A stretch of DNA of 64,000 nucleotides from Atlantibacter sp032062175 (GTDB lineage: Bacteria; Pseudomonadota; Gammaproteobacteria; Enterobacterales; Enterobacteriaceae): the NCBI RefSeq assembly GCF_032062175.1, contig NZ_DAMBQK010000008.1:102679-166678 (forward strand). Reading direction: 5' to 3'. Positions 24,352-33,604 of the stretch are shown piece after piece. The notes under the pieces were generated by a model. The model did no database searches and was not told the DNA's origin. It was given only the letters and a program-made list of their open reading frames with translations. Position 1 is the first letter of the stretch. Every line of letters starts with the position of its first letter. The translations under genes were made by a program, and so were the position numbers.

Positions 24352-25188
24352 ATGGACGTACGCCAAAGTATTCATAGCGATCACGCTAAGACCCTGGACA
24401 CCGCCGGGTTACGTAAAGAGTTTTTGATTGAAAAAGTTTTCGTGGCTGATGAGTACACCATGACGTACAGCCATATCGACCGCATTATTGTCGGCGGCGT
24501 GATGCCGGTTAACCGCACGGTGAGCGTAGGCGGCGAAGTGGGTAAACAGCTGGGTGTGACCTATTTCCTGGAGCGTCGTGAGCTGGGTGTGATCAACATT
24601 GGCGGGCCTGGCCTGATCCGCGTTGATGGCACCTGCTACGAAATGAACCATCGTGATGGCCTGTATGTGGGTAAAGGCGCGCAGGAAGTGGTGTTCGAAA
24701 GCGTCGACCCGGCGAACCCGGCTCGCTATTACTATAACTGTGCACCGGCGCACCTGACTTATCCGACCAAACGCGTTACGCCTGCTGATGTTGCGCCGGT
24801 AACCCTGGGCGAAGACGTGACCAGCAACCGCCGCACCATCAACAAATACTTCGTGCCGGATGTGCTGGAAACCTGCCAGTTGAGCATGGGCCTGACCGAA
24901 CTGGCACCGGGCAACCTGTGGAATACCATGCCGTGTCACACCCATGAACGCCGTATGGAAGTTTATTTCTACTTCAACATGGACGAGAACAGTTGCGTAT
25001 TCCATATGATGGGCCAGCCGCAAGAAACCCGTCACATTGTGATGCAGAATGAGCAGGCGGTGATTTCCCCGAGCTGGTCAATTCACTCTGGCGTAGGCAC
25101 CAAAGCGTACACCTTCATTTGGGGTATGGTGGGTGAGAACCAGGTATTCGACGACATGGACCACGTTGCGGTGAAAGATTTGCGTTAA
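24352..25188 (+). CDS. kduI: KduI 5-keto-4-deoxyuronate isomerase
   Basis: A 278-residue cupin-fold zinc enzyme, the same length as in E. coli. It interconverts 5-keto-4-deoxyuronate and 2,5-diketo-3-deoxygluconate in pectin and hyaluronan breakdown. The zinc ligands are in MPCHTHERRMEVYFYF (His, His, Glu) with a later His in SPSWSIHSGVG. A good GGAGA ribosome site precedes the ATG. The usual partner kduD is not adjacent, so the next pathway step is encoded elsewhere. Confidence 0.96.
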   Translation: MDVRQSIHSDHAKTLDTAGLRKEFLIEKVFVADEYTMTYSHIDRIIVGGVMPVNRTVSVGGEVGKQLGVTYFLERRELGVINIGGPGLIRVDGTCYEMNHRDGLYVGKGAQEVVFESVDPANPARYYYNCAPAHLTYPTKRVTPADVAPVTLGEDVTSNRRTINKYFVPDVLETCQLSMGLTELAPGNLWNTMPCHTHERRMEVYFYFNMDENSCVFHMMGQPQETRHIVMQNEQAVISPSWSIHSGVGTKAYTFIWGMVGENQVFDDMDHVAVKDLR

Positions 25189-25238
25189 GTCCTGTTTCTT
25201 TTCGATAGTTAATACAAACGCACCGTAATTTATTTCTG

Positions 25239-25271
25239 AGCGTCGGTTGAGCCATCATCCGACGCTTTTTT
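25239..25271 (+). terminator. Terminator of kduI
   Basis: An 8-bp stem AGCGTCGG/CCGACGCT with a 12-nt loop, followed by a T6 run, about 50 nt after the kduI stop. Confidence 0.85.
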
Positions 25272-25384
25272 CATTTCCAAATCACCGCCTATCATTTATT
25301 GCAGTTGCTTTAATCCTGCCAACTGATATAAGCAGCGCTCACAATTATTCTCTTCTAAGTCATTAATTAACCTAAGTTAAATTT

Positions 25385-26470
25385 ATGAACGCATCTGAAC
25401 TGAGAGGTCTACAGGCACTTCGTGGCCTGGCGGCACTGAGCGTTATGCTTTTTCATTTTCGCTGGAATCTTAACGACGTTTATCCTGGCGTCGGCGATCG
25501 TCTCTTCGGCTGGGGCGCGACCGGAGTCGATCTGTTTTTCCTGCTTAGCGGCTTTGTGATCACGCTGACAATGCAGCGTACTCCCACTGGCATACCGGGC
25601 GCTGTCCAGTTTTTAAAGCGCAGGCTATTACGGATATTTCCGGCGTATTATATTATTTTGCTGATCACCTTCTTATTATCCGGGGCAATGAGTATCTTTC
25701 ATTATCCTGATAAATTAGCCAATTTAATTAGCTCTCTATTATTTCAGCCAATTTATCCCGACCACGCGCCATTTTATGTCGATGACGGGGGAATGTATGG
25801 CATTCGCTGGACGTTAAATTATGAAATTTATTTTTATTTGATTGCTGGGCTATCGATTATCATGCCGGGGCGCTGGGTTGGCATTGTGTCTTATTTCCTG
25901 CTGACGTTGTTTTTATTGCCGGTGATGAGCGGGTATGCTTTTACGCTTTCTCCACAAGGTTACCCGTACGCGTCGCCCTTACTGGGGTTGATCACTAACC
26001 CTATGATTTTTCTGTTTCTGGAAGGCATGTTATTCGGGCTGCTGTATCCCTTGCTAAAAAAAGCACCTGCCAGGCTCATGACTGCAATTTTTATTGGCAG
26101 CGTCATCCTCGCGGTGGTGATGTTTAGCAATAATCGGCTAACCGGGCATGGCGTAATGAGTTCAGGGCTGGTGTATGTATTTATGCTGATAAGCGTTATT
26201 GGCGCTGAAAAAGCCATTGGCAAATATGTGCCTCGCAGCCTTGTGGTGTTGGGGAATATCTCCTTTTCGCTTTATCTTATCCATACGTTGATGAATACCG
26301 GTATTGGCAAGCGATTTGAAAGCATAGGGATTGAATCCGGCGTGACGCGTTTTGCGCTGTCTGCGGTGTTGTCACTGATTCTCGCCTGGCTGTCCTGGCG
26401 ATACATTGAACAGCCATTTTATGCAAAGCGTAAAGGGGCAGGGAAGCGGGTGATAGCGGCAGAGAATTGA
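25385..26470 (+). CDS. Acyltransferase-3 family membrane protein (OafA/YrhL type)
   Basis: A 361-residue integral membrane acyltransferase with about ten hydrophobic segments. The N-terminal signature RGLQALRGLAALSVMLFHFRW holds the Arg and His essential in this family, and FFLLSGFVI follows. Such enzymes O-acylate sugars of LPS, capsule, enterobacterial common antigen or exported glycans. It stands alone between kduI and tRNA-Phe with no glycan genes nearby, and is rather AT-rich, consistent with acquisition next to a tRNA. The substrate cannot be predicted. Confidence 0.9.
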   Translation: MNASELRGLQALRGLAALSVMLFHFRWNLNDVYPGVGDRLFGWGATGVDLFFLLSGFVITLTMQRTPTGIPGAVQFLKRRLLRIFPAYYIILLITFLLSGAMSIFHYPDKLANLISSLLFQPIYPDHAPFYVDDGGMYGIRWTLNYEIYFYLIAGLSIIMPGRWVGIVSYFLLTLFLLPVMSGYAFTLSPQGYPYASPLLGLITNPMIFLFLEGMLFGLLYPLLKKAPARLMTAIFIGSVILAVVMFSNNRLTGHGVMSSGLVYVFMLISVIGAEKAIGKYVPRSLVVLGNISFSLYLIHTLMNTGIGKRFESIGIESGVTRFALSAVLSLILAWLSWRYIEQPFYAKRKGAGKRVIAAEN

Positions 26471-26530
26471 TTGTCGCGCGGCGGCTCTTTTCGGGCTGCC
26501 GCTTGAAAAAATTGTCAGGATGTAGAAAAG

Positions 26531-26557
26531 CAAAAACCCGCCTTGTGGGCGGGTTCT
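26531..26557 (-). terminator. Terminator of tRNA-Phe
   Basis: On the minus strand a 7-bp stem ACCCGCC/GGCGGGT followed by a T-rich run, just after the 3' end of the tRNA. Confidence 0.85.
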
Positions 26558-26565
26558 TTGAATAG

Positions 26566-26641
26566 TGGTGCCCGGACTCGGAATCGAACCAAGGACACGG
26601 GGATTTTCAATCCCCTGCTCTACCGACTGAGCTATCCGGGC
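26566..26641 (-). tRNA. pheU: tRNA-Phe (GAA)
   Basis: A 76-nt tRNA on the minus strand from GCCCGGATAGCTC to encoded CCA. The anticodon loop TTGAAAAT gives GAA. The T arm GGTTCGATTCC and acceptor stem GCCCGGA/TCCGGGC pair fully. It lies at the same relative place (next to yjdC-dsbD) as E. coli pheU, a common integration site. Confidence 0.98.
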
Positions 26642-26651
26642 AACGGGGCGA

Positions 26652-26680
26652 ATTAAACCGTAAAGGCCGCATGGCGTCAA
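26652..26680 (-). promoter_or_regulatory. Promoter of tRNA-Phe
   Basis: On the minus strand TTGACG, a 17-nt spacer, then TTTAAT, followed by a GC-rich discriminator (TCGCCCC) typical of stringently controlled stable-RNA promoters, directly before the tRNA. Confidence 0.85.
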
Positions 26681-26756
26681 CGGCTTTGTCATAAAAAATC
26701 GGTAAATCTGTGTTGATTGCCTGCTTTTCATGCAAAATCCGCAAAAGCGGACGTTT

Positions 26757-27332
26757 TCACGTCAGGGCACCGCCGAGACGGCACTGGGCGAAACGCAGAA
26801 TATCTTCCGCCAGATGGCGAGCGGTATCCACATCAGCCTGGCTGCGTTTTACCAGCAGGCGGCTCAGGCAGCCTTCCAGGATCAGCTCCATCTGCTTTGC
26901 GACCATCGTTGGGTCGTCCACTTCCAGTTGCGTAAGCAGCGCATGCGTGTAATCCAGCGCCGCTTTTTTCTGGCGGTCGGCAATCTGGTGGATCGGGTGC
27001 GAAGCATCAGGATAAAAAGTGCAGGCAGCGATAAACAGACAACCCGGATAGCGGTTCTGGCTGACGCACTCGGTCAGCGCCTGATAGCGGTACAGCAGCT
27101 TCTGCTCAATGCTGAGCTCGTCATTATGAAGCAGTTGCCTGCGCCAGGCTTCAACCTGCTCATTCAGGTGACGCAACGCATCATAAAACAGCGCCTCCCG
27201 GTCGGGCCAGAAGCGTACGATCTCCTCAGCGGGATAATTCGCTCTGGCGGCCACCATCTCCAGCGTGGTGTTGGCAAGCCCCTTTTCTTCTAATACATGC
27301 AGGGCATGCTCAAGTACTTGTTCGCGTTGCAC
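26757..27332 (-). CDS. yjdC: YjdC, TetR/AcrR-family regulator
   Basis: A 191-residue TetR-family regulator, the same length as E. coli YjdC. The N-terminal helix-turn-helix covers about residues 17-50 (GLANTTLEMVAARANYPAEEIVRFWPDREALF); the rest is a helical ligand/dimer domain. Its position 49 nt after dsbD on the same strand is conserved. Its target genes are not known. Confidence 0.92.
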   Translation of the reverse strand: MQREQVLEHALHVLEEKGLANTTLEMVAARANYPAEEIVRFWPDREALFYDALRHLNEQVEAWRRQLLHNDELSIEQKLLYRYQALTECVSQNRYPGCLFIAACTFYPDASHPIHQIADRQKKAALDYTHALLTQLEVDDPTMVAKQMELILEGCLSRLLVKRSQADVDTARHLAEDILRFAQCRLGGALT

Positions 27333-27381
27333 GGTTCACTCCTCCGTTCGTCCCAACGGTTATTTCCACCCCAAGTGTTGT

Positions 27382-29067
27382 TTACCGGACCAGATTGTGC
27401 AAATGCGCGGTAAAATCAGCGGCGTTCATAAAGCCGGTGACGCGCTGCTGCGGTTGTTCCTGACCGTTAGCGTCAAAGAACAAAATGGTCGGTAAACCCA
27501 GCACCTGGAGATGTTTTAACAAGGCCACATCCTGAGGGCTGTTGCGGGTAACGTCCGCCTGTAGCAGCACGGTGTTTTCCAGCGCGCGATGCACATCAGG
27601 ATGGCTGAAGGTGTATTTTTCAAACTCTTTGCACGCTACGCACCAGTCGGCGTACAGATCCAGCATTACCGGTTTCCCTTTTGCCTGCGCCAGTGCGCTG
27701 TTCAGGGAATCAATATCGGTAATACGTGTAAAGTTGAGATGGGCCTGAGCCGTCTGTACTGGCGTATTGAACGCCCAGTCCTGCAACGGACGGGCGGCAA
27801 CCAGCGCAGCGCCCAGCAGAACGATTTGCACCACGCGCATCCAGCCTTTTTGGCTGTTAAGCGAGGTGATAAACGCCCAGCCGAAGAACGCGATGCCCAG
27901 CAGGCTCCACAGGCGTAATCCCCAGGCCTCGCCAATCACGCGTTCCAGCAGGAACACCGGGAGGGCCAGGATCACAAAACCAAACGCGATTTTAACCTGC
28001 TGCATCCACGGGCCGCTTTTCGGCAGCAGCCGGTTGCCGAACACGGTCACCATGATCAGCGGCAGCCCCATGCCCAGCGCGTAGAGATATAACGTCCCGC
28101 CCCCCAGCCAGAGATTGCCGCTCTGGGCGATATACAGCAGGATGGCGCTCAGCGGTGCCGTCGTGCACGGCGAGCAAATCAGCCCGGCAATCGCGCCCAT
28201 ACTGAACACGCCCGCCAGCGAACCGCCCTGTTGACGGTTGCTGATAAGCGTCAGGCGCGTTTGCAGCGAAGAGGGCAGTTGCAGCGTGTAAAGGCCAAAC
28301 ATCGACAGCGCCAGGGCGATAAACGCCACCGACAGACCAATCAAAATATAGGGATGCTGAAGCGCGGCCTGGAACTGCAACCCGGCGGCCGCCACTATCA
28401 GGCCCAGTGCCGTATAGGTGAGCGCCATCCCCTGAACATAGACAAATGACAGCCACAGCGCGCGCGTCGTCGACAGGCGCTGTTTGCCCCCTAAAACGAT
28501 GCCGGAGATCAACGGGTACATCGGCAGAACGCAGGGTGTAAACGCGATGCCGATGCCAATTAACAACGCCCAAAGTGCAGAGAAGGGGAGTTGCGACGGT
28601 TTCTCTTGCGGCGTGGTAACCGGCGCGGGGGCAAATTCACCTGGCGCGACCGCATTAAGCGGCACCACTTTGGTTTCCGGCGGATAACAGAAGCCCGCTT
28701 CGGCACAGCCCTGGTAAGTCACGCGCAGGGTCGCACCCTGTGCCGCCTCGGTAATCGGCAGCGTGACGGATAGCTGTTGTTTATAAATTTCAGTTTTGCC
28801 GTAAAACTCATCTTCATGCCACTCACCGGCGGGAAGATCCAACGCGCCGACCGTGGCCTGGGCAGGCGTCACGCTGATTTGCTGGCGGTAAAGATAGTAG
28901 CCGGATTTAATTTGCCAGTTCAGCCCCAGGCTGTTGCCCTGTTGCTGGAAGTCAAATGCGAAGGCGCTGTCCACCGGGACAAACTGGCTTTTCTGGGAAT
29001 CGAATAATCCGGCGTAAACCTGGGTGCTGCAAAACAGCAGAATTAGCGTAAGGATGCGTTGAGCCAT
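27382..29067 (-). CDS. dsbD: DsbD thiol:disulfide interchange reductase
   Basis: A 561-residue inner-membrane protein that passes electrons from thioredoxin to periplasmic DsbC/DsbG and cytochrome-c maturation. It has a signal peptide (MAQRILTLILLFCSTQVYA), a periplasmic alpha domain with the cysteine pair in YQGCAEAGFCYPPE, eight membrane spans with AFTPCVLPMYP and LICSPCTTAP, and a C-terminal thioredoxin-like domain with DWCVACK. All six cysteines of the relay are present. It overlaps the end of cutA by 25 nt. Confidence 0.96.
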   Translation of the reverse strand: MAQRILTLILLFCSTQVYAGLFDSQKSQFVPVDSAFAFDFQQQGNSLGLNWQIKSGYYLYRQQISVTPAQATVGALDLPAGEWHEDEFYGKTEIYKQQLSVTLPITEAAQGATLRVTYQGCAEAGFCYPPETKVVPLNAVAPGEFAPAPVTTPQEKPSQLPFSALWALLIGIGIAFTPCVLPMYPLISGIVLGGKQRLSTTRALWLSFVYVQGMALTYTALGLIVAAAGLQFQAALQHPYILIGLSVAFIALALSMFGLYTLQLPSSLQTRLTLISNRQQGGSLAGVFSMGAIAGLICSPCTTAPLSAILLYIAQSGNLWLGGGTLYLYALGMGLPLIMVTVFGNRLLPKSGPWMQQVKIAFGFVILALPVFLLERVIGEAWGLRLWSLLGIAFFGWAFITSLNSQKGWMRVVQIVLLGAALVAARPLQDWAFNTPVQTAQAHLNFTRITDIDSLNSALAQAKGKPVMLDLYADWCVACKEFEKYTFSHPDVHRALENTVLLQADVTRNSPQDVALLKHLQVLGLPTILFFDANGQEQPQQRVTGFMNAADFTAHLHNLVR

Positions 29068-29366
29068 GACAGGTAATCACTATCTCCGTGGAGCACTGGC
29101 AAAACCAGTAATTCAGGTGTCTGGTAAGGATGATGGGACTTCAGACACGCCAGCAACGCGTCCTGACGCTGGGTATCGCTTTTCAGCAGCATTTGCACTT
29201 CATACTCCTGCTCGAGCTTCCCTTCCCAGTAATAGAGCGACGAGGCGCCAGGCAGTAGCGTGACGCAGGCGGCGAGTTTTTCGCTCAGAACTTTTGTCGC
29301 CAGTTCTTGTGCGGTGGCTTCATCCGGGGCGGTGCAGAGTACTACGACAGCGGTGGGCGTGGTCAT
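29043..29366 (-). CDS. cutA: CutA divalent-ion tolerance protein
   Basis: A 107-residue trimeric PII-like protein. It shows the family core VVVLCTAPDEATAQELA, EKLAACVTLLPG and the copper-binding EYEVQMLLK/HHPYQTPE segments. I choose the ATG at 29366, which has GAGG seven bases upstream; an ATG at 29372 lacks spacing. It forms an operon with dsbD, as in E. coli. Confidence 0.94.
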   Translation of the reverse strand: MTTPTAVVVLCTAPDEATAQELATKVLSEKLAACVTLLPGASSLYYWEGKLEQEYEVQMLLKSDTQRQDALLACLKSHHPYQTPELLVLPVLHGDSDYLSWLNASLR

Positions 29367-29423
29367 AATCATCCTCGTCTCAGTGAAAGCAGGCACTATA
29401 TCACGGGCAAGGGGCAGGGATAA

Positions 29424-29450
29424 TGAAACGGGCCGCAATGCGGCCCGTAT
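29424..29450 (-). terminator. Hairpin terminator after dcuA
   Basis: A GC-rich stem ACGGGCCG/CGGCCCGT, followed on the minus strand by TTTCATT, 26 nt after the dcuA stop and before cutA. The T run is short. Confidence 0.6.
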
Positions 29451-29475
29451 TTACTTTTGATGACAAGGGTTGTGA

Positions 29476-30777
29476 CTACAGCACCATACCGCCCACGATA
29501 AAGCCGAGGATGACGCACAGCGCGATGGCGACAACGCCCGGGATCAGGAAGGCGTGGTTAAACACGTATTTACCGATACGGGTTGAGCCGGTGTCGTCCA
29601 TTTCGACTGCCGCCAGCAGCGTCGGGTAAGTCGGCAGCACGAACAGCGCGGAAACCGCAGCGAAAGAGGCAACAGCGGTGAGCGGACTAACGCCCAGCAT
29701 CAGCGCAGCCGGCATCAGGGCTTTGGTGGTCGCCGCCTGGGAGTACAGCAGGGTAGCCGCGAAGAACAGCACCACCGCCAGCAGCCACGGGTAGCTGTTC
29801 AGCAGGTCGCCCGCCACAGCCTGGATGTCTTCAATGTGGTGTTTAACGAAGGTATCGCCCAGCCACGCCACGCCCAACACGCAAATACAGGCGCTCATAC
29901 CGGATTTGAACGTCCCTGCGTTAAGGATGTCGCCAGTGTTGATTTTGCAGGTCAGGCAGATCAGCGTTGCCACGGTAAGCATGAATACTACGATCGCTTC
30001 GTTACGCGGCAGCACCGGATTCGCGATCAGGCCCACGGTCGGGCTAATGGCGGTGGCATACAGCATAACGGCCACAATCCCGATCAGGAACAGCATCACA
30101 GCGCGTTTGGCGTGCGGTTTGATAACAAACGCCTGCGTGCCGCGCAGGCTGACTTCGCCACGGGCTAAACGCTCCTGGTAAACCGGATCGTCTTTCAACT
30201 CGGCACCCAGGAAGTTACACAGTACGGCGGTCAGCATTACGGCTACCAGCGTCACCGGAATACAAATGCCCAGCAGCGTCAGATAGCTCACGCCCAGCGG
30301 CTCAAGGATACCGGCGAAGAACACTACCGCTGCAGAAATCGGCGACGCGGTGATCGCAATTTGCGAAGCGACAACGGCGATAGACAGCGGACGGGAAGGC
30401 CGGATGCCCTGTTCTTTCGCCACTTCGGTGATGACCGGCATGGTGGAGAACGCGGTATGGCCGGTCCCTGCCAGGATGGTCATAAACCAGGTGACCAGCG
30501 GTGCAAGGAAGGTAATGTATTTTGGATGACGGCGAAGCAGTTTTTCCGCAAGACTCACGAGGTAATCCATCCCGCCGGCAACCTGCATTGCAGCGATAGC
30601 GGCGATAACCGCCATGATGATCTCGATAACGTCAAACGGGATTGCCCCGGGTTTAATTTGAAACATCAGGGTCAATACCAGAACGCCCAGACCGCCAGCA
30701 AAGCCAATGCCTATGCCGCCGAGCCGGGCACCGAGGTAGATCGCCAAAAGGACTATGACGAGTTCAGCACCAAACAT
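29476..30777 (-). CDS. dcuA: DcuA C4-dicarboxylate transporter
   Basis: A 433-residue inner-membrane transporter, the same length as E. coli DcuA, with ten or more hydrophobic segments. It exchanges or takes up aspartate, fumarate and succinate. It lies just after aspA, so it can supply aspartate to aspartase for fumarate respiration by the Frd complex encoded at 47899-51191. Confidence 0.96.
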   Translation of the reverse strand: MFGAELVIVLLAIYLGARLGGIGIGFAGGLGVLVLTLMFQIKPGAIPFDVIEIIMAVIAAIAAMQVAGGMDYLVSLAEKLLRRHPKYITFLAPLVTWFMTILAGTGHTAFSTMPVITEVAKEQGIRPSRPLSIAVVASQIAITASPISAAVVFFAGILEPLGVSYLTLLGICIPVTLVAVMLTAVLCNFLGAELKDDPVYQERLARGEVSLRGTQAFVIKPHAKRAVMLFLIGIVAVMLYATAISPTVGLIANPVLPRNEAIVVFMLTVATLICLTCKINTGDILNAGTFKSGMSACICVLGVAWLGDTFVKHHIEDIQAVAGDLLNSYPWLLAVVLFFAATLLYSQAATTKALMPAALMLGVSPLTAVASFAAVSALFVLPTYPTLLAAVEMDDTGSTRIGKYVFNHAFLIPGVVAIALCVILGFIVGGMVL

Positions 30778-30843
30778 AATGCGCTTCCTTGTATTTTAAC
30801 GAGTTGATAATAAGTTGTTGTATTTTGGTATCCGCCAGAAACG

Positions 30844-30874
30844 AAAAAGGCACGTCACAAGTGACGTGCCTTTT
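30844..30874 (-). terminator. Terminator-like palindrome between aspA and dcuA
   Basis: A near-perfect 14-bp inverted repeat (AAAAGGCACGTCAC / GTGACGTGCCTTTT) with a T run on both strands, 20 nt after the aspA stop. It should attenuate readthrough from aspA into dcuA, so the two genes are expressed together only in part. Confidence 0.85.
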
Positions 30875-30893
30875 GCAGTATTACGAAGAACTC

Positions 30894-32330
30894 TTACTGT
30901 TCGCTTTCATCGGTGTAACGTTTTGCCTTATAAGCCGGGTGCATCAGATTATTCACGGAAAAAATATCGTCAAGCTCTGCTTCAGTGAGCAGACCACGTT
31001 CAAGGACGACTTCGCGCACACTCTTACCGGTTTCGGCACAGATTTTCCCGACAATATCGCCGTTGTGGTGGCCGATAAACGGGTTCAGGTAGGTGACGAT
31101 ACCGATGGAGTTATAAACGTAGCTTTCACAGACTTCTTTGTTTGCGGTGATACCGTTAACGCATTTTTCCAGCAGGTTGTAGCAGGCGTTAGTCAGAATG
31201 TGAATTGACTCAAACATGGCTTCGCCAATTACCGGCTCCATCACGTTTAGCTGCAACTGACCGGCTTCAGACGCCATCGTTACGCAGGTGTCGTTACCAA
31301 TCACTTTGAAGCACACCTGGTTAACCACTTCCGGCACAACCGGGTTCACTTTCGCTGGCATGATGGAAGAACCGGCTTGCAGTTCCGGTAGGTTGATTTC
31401 ATTCAGGCCCGCGCGTGGACCAGAAGACAGCAGACGCAGGTCATTACAGATTTTAGAGAGTTTGACCGCCAGACGTTTCAGGGCGCTGTGTACCATTACG
31501 TAGGCGCCGCAGTCGGAAGTGGCTTCAATCAGGTCTTCTGCAGGAACCACCGGCAGGTTAGACACTTCAGCCAGTTTCTGTACCGCCAGATGCTGGTAGC
31601 CGTCCGGGGTATTCAGGCGAGTACCGATGGCGGTTGCGCCGAGGTTCACTTCCAACAGCAGTTCTGAGGTACGCAGCAGGTTTTTGGTTTCTTCGTTCAG
31701 CAGTACGTTAAACGCATGGAATTCCTGGCCGAGGGTCATCGGCACCGCGTCCTGCAACTGGGTGCGGCCCATTTTCAGGATGGTTTCGAACTCAACGGCT
31801 TTGCGCTGGAATCCATCGCCCAACTGGTTGATCGCGTCCACTAATTTAACGATGGAGGCGTAAACCGCGATGCGGAAGCCGGTCGGGTAGGCGTCGTTAG
31901 TGGACTGGCATTTGTTAACGTGGTCGTTCGGATTAAGGTATTGATACTCGCCTTTCTGATGTCCCATCAGTTCCAGGCCGATGTTCGCCAGCACTTCGTT
32001 GGTATTCATGTTTACAGAGGTGCCTGCGCCGCCCTGGTAAACGTCTACCGGGAATTGATCCATGCATTTCCCGTTGTTCAGCACTTCATCACAGGCAGCG
32101 ATGATGGTGTTCGCAATACTTTTAGGAATGGTTTGCAACTCTTTGTTGGCCATTGCAGCCGCCTTCTTCACCATCACCATTCCGCGAACGAATTCCGGTA
32201 TGTCGCTGATTTTGCTGTTGCTGATGTAAAAGTTTTCAATCGCTCTCAGAGTGTGTACGCCGTAGTAGGCCTCCGCTGGAACTTCCCTGGTACCCAACAA
32301 GTCTTCTTCGATACGAATGTTGTTTAACAT
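30894..32330 (-). CDS. aspA: AspA aspartate ammonia-lyase
   Basis: A 478-residue enzyme converting aspartate to fumarate and ammonia. The fumarase/aspartase signature GSSIMPAKVNP (mobile SS loop) is intact, as is GGAGTSVNMNTNEV. I start at the ATG at 32328-32330 (MLNNIRIEEDLLG), matching the E. coli length exactly; an in-frame ATG six codons upstream also exists. Together with DcuA and fumarate reductase it supports anaerobic growth on aspartate. Confidence 0.97.
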   Translation of the reverse strand: MLNNIRIEEDLLGTREVPAEAYYGVHTLRAIENFYISNSKISDIPEFVRGMVMVKKAAAMANKELQTIPKSIANTIIAACDEVLNNGKCMDQFPVDVYQGGAGTSVNMNTNEVLANIGLELMGHQKGEYQYLNPNDHVNKCQSTNDAYPTGFRIAVYASIVKLVDAINQLGDGFQRKAVEFETILKMGRTQLQDAVPMTLGQEFHAFNVLLNEETKNLLRTSELLLEVNLGATAIGTRLNTPDGYQHLAVQKLAEVSNLPVVPAEDLIEATSDCGAYVMVHSALKRLAVKLSKICNDLRLLSSGPRAGLNEINLPELQAGSSIMPAKVNPVVPEVVNQVCFKVIGNDTCVTMASEAGQLQLNVMEPVIGEAMFESIHILTNACYNLLEKCVNGITANKEVCESYVYNSIGIVTYLNPFIGHHNGDIVGKICAETGKSVREVVLERGLLTEAELDDIFSVNNLMHPAYKAKRYTDESEQ

Positions 32331-32514
32331 GTGAACCTTCTTTCTCAAGCTGACGAATGTTTTACCAAACTCACAGAATATATGTGGTTATGGAGGATTA
32401 ACGACCGACAAATATCTCCTTATTCGGTCTGATACCCATGATCATATGCTGTTATCCGCGAAAAGCCGTAATCTGGATCACTTATTATGGGCGTTGTTGC
32501 ATTACATTTATTAA

Positions 32515-32534
32515 TCTGTGAAATAGGTCACCGC
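32515..32534. promoter_or_regulatory. Candidate CRP site between aspA and fxsA
   Basis: TGTGAAATAGGTCACC fits TGTGA-N6-TCACA with one mismatch. It lies about 185 nt before aspA and 135 nt before fxsA. aspA is CRP-activated in E. coli; the assignment here is inference. The other bases of this 337-nt gap show no gene. Confidence 0.45.
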
Positions 32535-32667
32535 TTAACAATTTCTAAAAAAAATGTCTCGGCAATCCGATTGAAAACTGGCTATGGCGTCGCCATTTCC
32601 TGATGATGCGTGAGCAAACTTATTCCTACAGGCGCGTCAGCGCCTGTTTTATTCACAGGAGAACACT

Positions 32668-33126
32668 GTGCGTTGGTTACCTTTTATTGCTTTTTTTCTC
32701 TACGTCTATATTGAGATTTCGATTTTCATCCAGGTTGCCCATGTCTTTGGCATCTTTATGACACTGGTACTGGTGATTTTCACCTCGGTTATCGGGATGT
32801 CGCTGGTGCGTAACCAGGGATTCAAAAATTTCATGCTGATGCAGCAGAAAATGGCGGCGGGCGAGAGCCCGGCGGTAGAAATGATCAAAAGCGTCTCGCT
32901 GGTCATCGCCGGTTTCCTGTTGCTGCTGCCCGGCTTCTTTACCGACTTCCTCGGCCTGTTGCTGCTGCTCCCGCCGGTACAAAAGCATCTTACCCTCAAG
33001 CTGATGCCGCATTTGCGCTTTAGCAAAATGTCTGGCGGCAACAGCGGTCAGACTTTCGACGGCGAGTACCAGCGTAAAGACGATACCTCGAACCGCCTCG
33101 AAGACCGCGATCGCGACGATCGCTAA
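32668..33126 (+). CDS. fxsA: FxsA membrane protein
   Basis: A 152-residue inner-membrane protein with four hydrophobic segments and a charged C-terminal tail (NRLEDRDRDDR). In E. coli overproduction of FxsA prevents exclusion of phage T7 by F plasmids. The start is GTG at 32668 with CAGGAGA five bases ahead, and the N-terminus RWLPFIAFFLYVYIEIS is highly conserved. E. coli yjeH, normally next, is absent. Confidence 0.93.
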   Translation: MRWLPFIAFFLYVYIEISIFIQVAHVFGIFMTLVLVIFTSVIGMSLVRNQGFKNFMLMQQKMAAGESPAVEMIKSVSLVIAGFLLLLPGFFTDFLGLLLLLPPVQKHLTLKLMPHLRFSKMSGGNSGQTFDGEYQRKDDTSNRLEDRDRDDR

Positions 33127-33154
33127 AAAAGTTAAATTTTTTTCTTCTTCCCCC

Positions 33155-33183
33155 CTTGAAGGGGGGAAAACCTAACCCCATCT
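33155..33183 (+). promoter_or_regulatory. Sigma-32 heat-shock promoter of groESL
   Basis: CTTGAA (33155-33160), a 15-nt spacer, then CCCCATCT (33176-33183), matching the RpoH consensus CTTGAA / CCCCATnT. It lies about 75 nt before groES. The -35 is embedded in a C/G palindrome (CCCCCTTGAAGGGGG) that may also form an mRNA hairpin after fxsA. No CIRCE element is seen. Confidence 0.9.
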
Positions 33184-33263
33184 CTCAGGGCACCAGCCGG
33201 AAACCCAGTGGGTTACGGCGTTACCCGAAAACTAATACGGACTTTCTCAAAGGAGAGCTCTCA

Positions 33264-33557
33264 ATGAATATTCGTCCATTGCATGATCGTGTGATCGTCA
33301 AGCGCAAAGAAGTTGAAACCAAATCTGCTGGCGGCATCGTTCTGACCGGCTCCGCAGCGGGCAAATCTACCCGTGGCGAAGTACTGGCTGTAGGCAATGG
33401 TCGCATCCTGGAAAATGGCGAAGTGAAGCCGCTGGATGTGAAAGTTGGCGACATCGTGATTTTCAACGATGGCTACGGCGTGAAAGCAGAGAAGATCGAC
33501 AATGAAGAAGTGTTGATCATGTCTGAAAGCGACATTCTGGCAATTGTTGAAGCGTAA
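33264..33557 (+). CDS. groES: GroES co-chaperonin
   Basis: A 97-residue co-chaperonin that caps the GroEL ring. MNIRPLHDRVIVKR at the start, the mobile loop KSAGGIVLTGSAAGKS and C-terminal ESDILAIVEA are all standard. The frame runs further upstream, but ATG 33264 has a strong AAAGGAGA site. It is 47 nt before groEL. Confidence 0.98.
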   Translation: MNIRPLHDRVIVKRKEVETKSAGGIVLTGSAAGKSTRGEVLAVGNGRILENGEVKPLDVKVGDIVIFNDGYGVKAEKIDNEEVLIMSESDILAIVEA

Positions 33558-33604
33558 TTACACGCGTTAACTCACTGAACGAACGAATTTAAGGGAAAGA
33601 AACA

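Noticed and set aside
33150..33167. CCCCCTTGAAGGGGG palindrome as a terminator of fxsA
   Set aside because: There is no T run after it and the CTTGAA inside is the -35 of the sigma-32 groE promoter. A secondary hairpin role remains possible.
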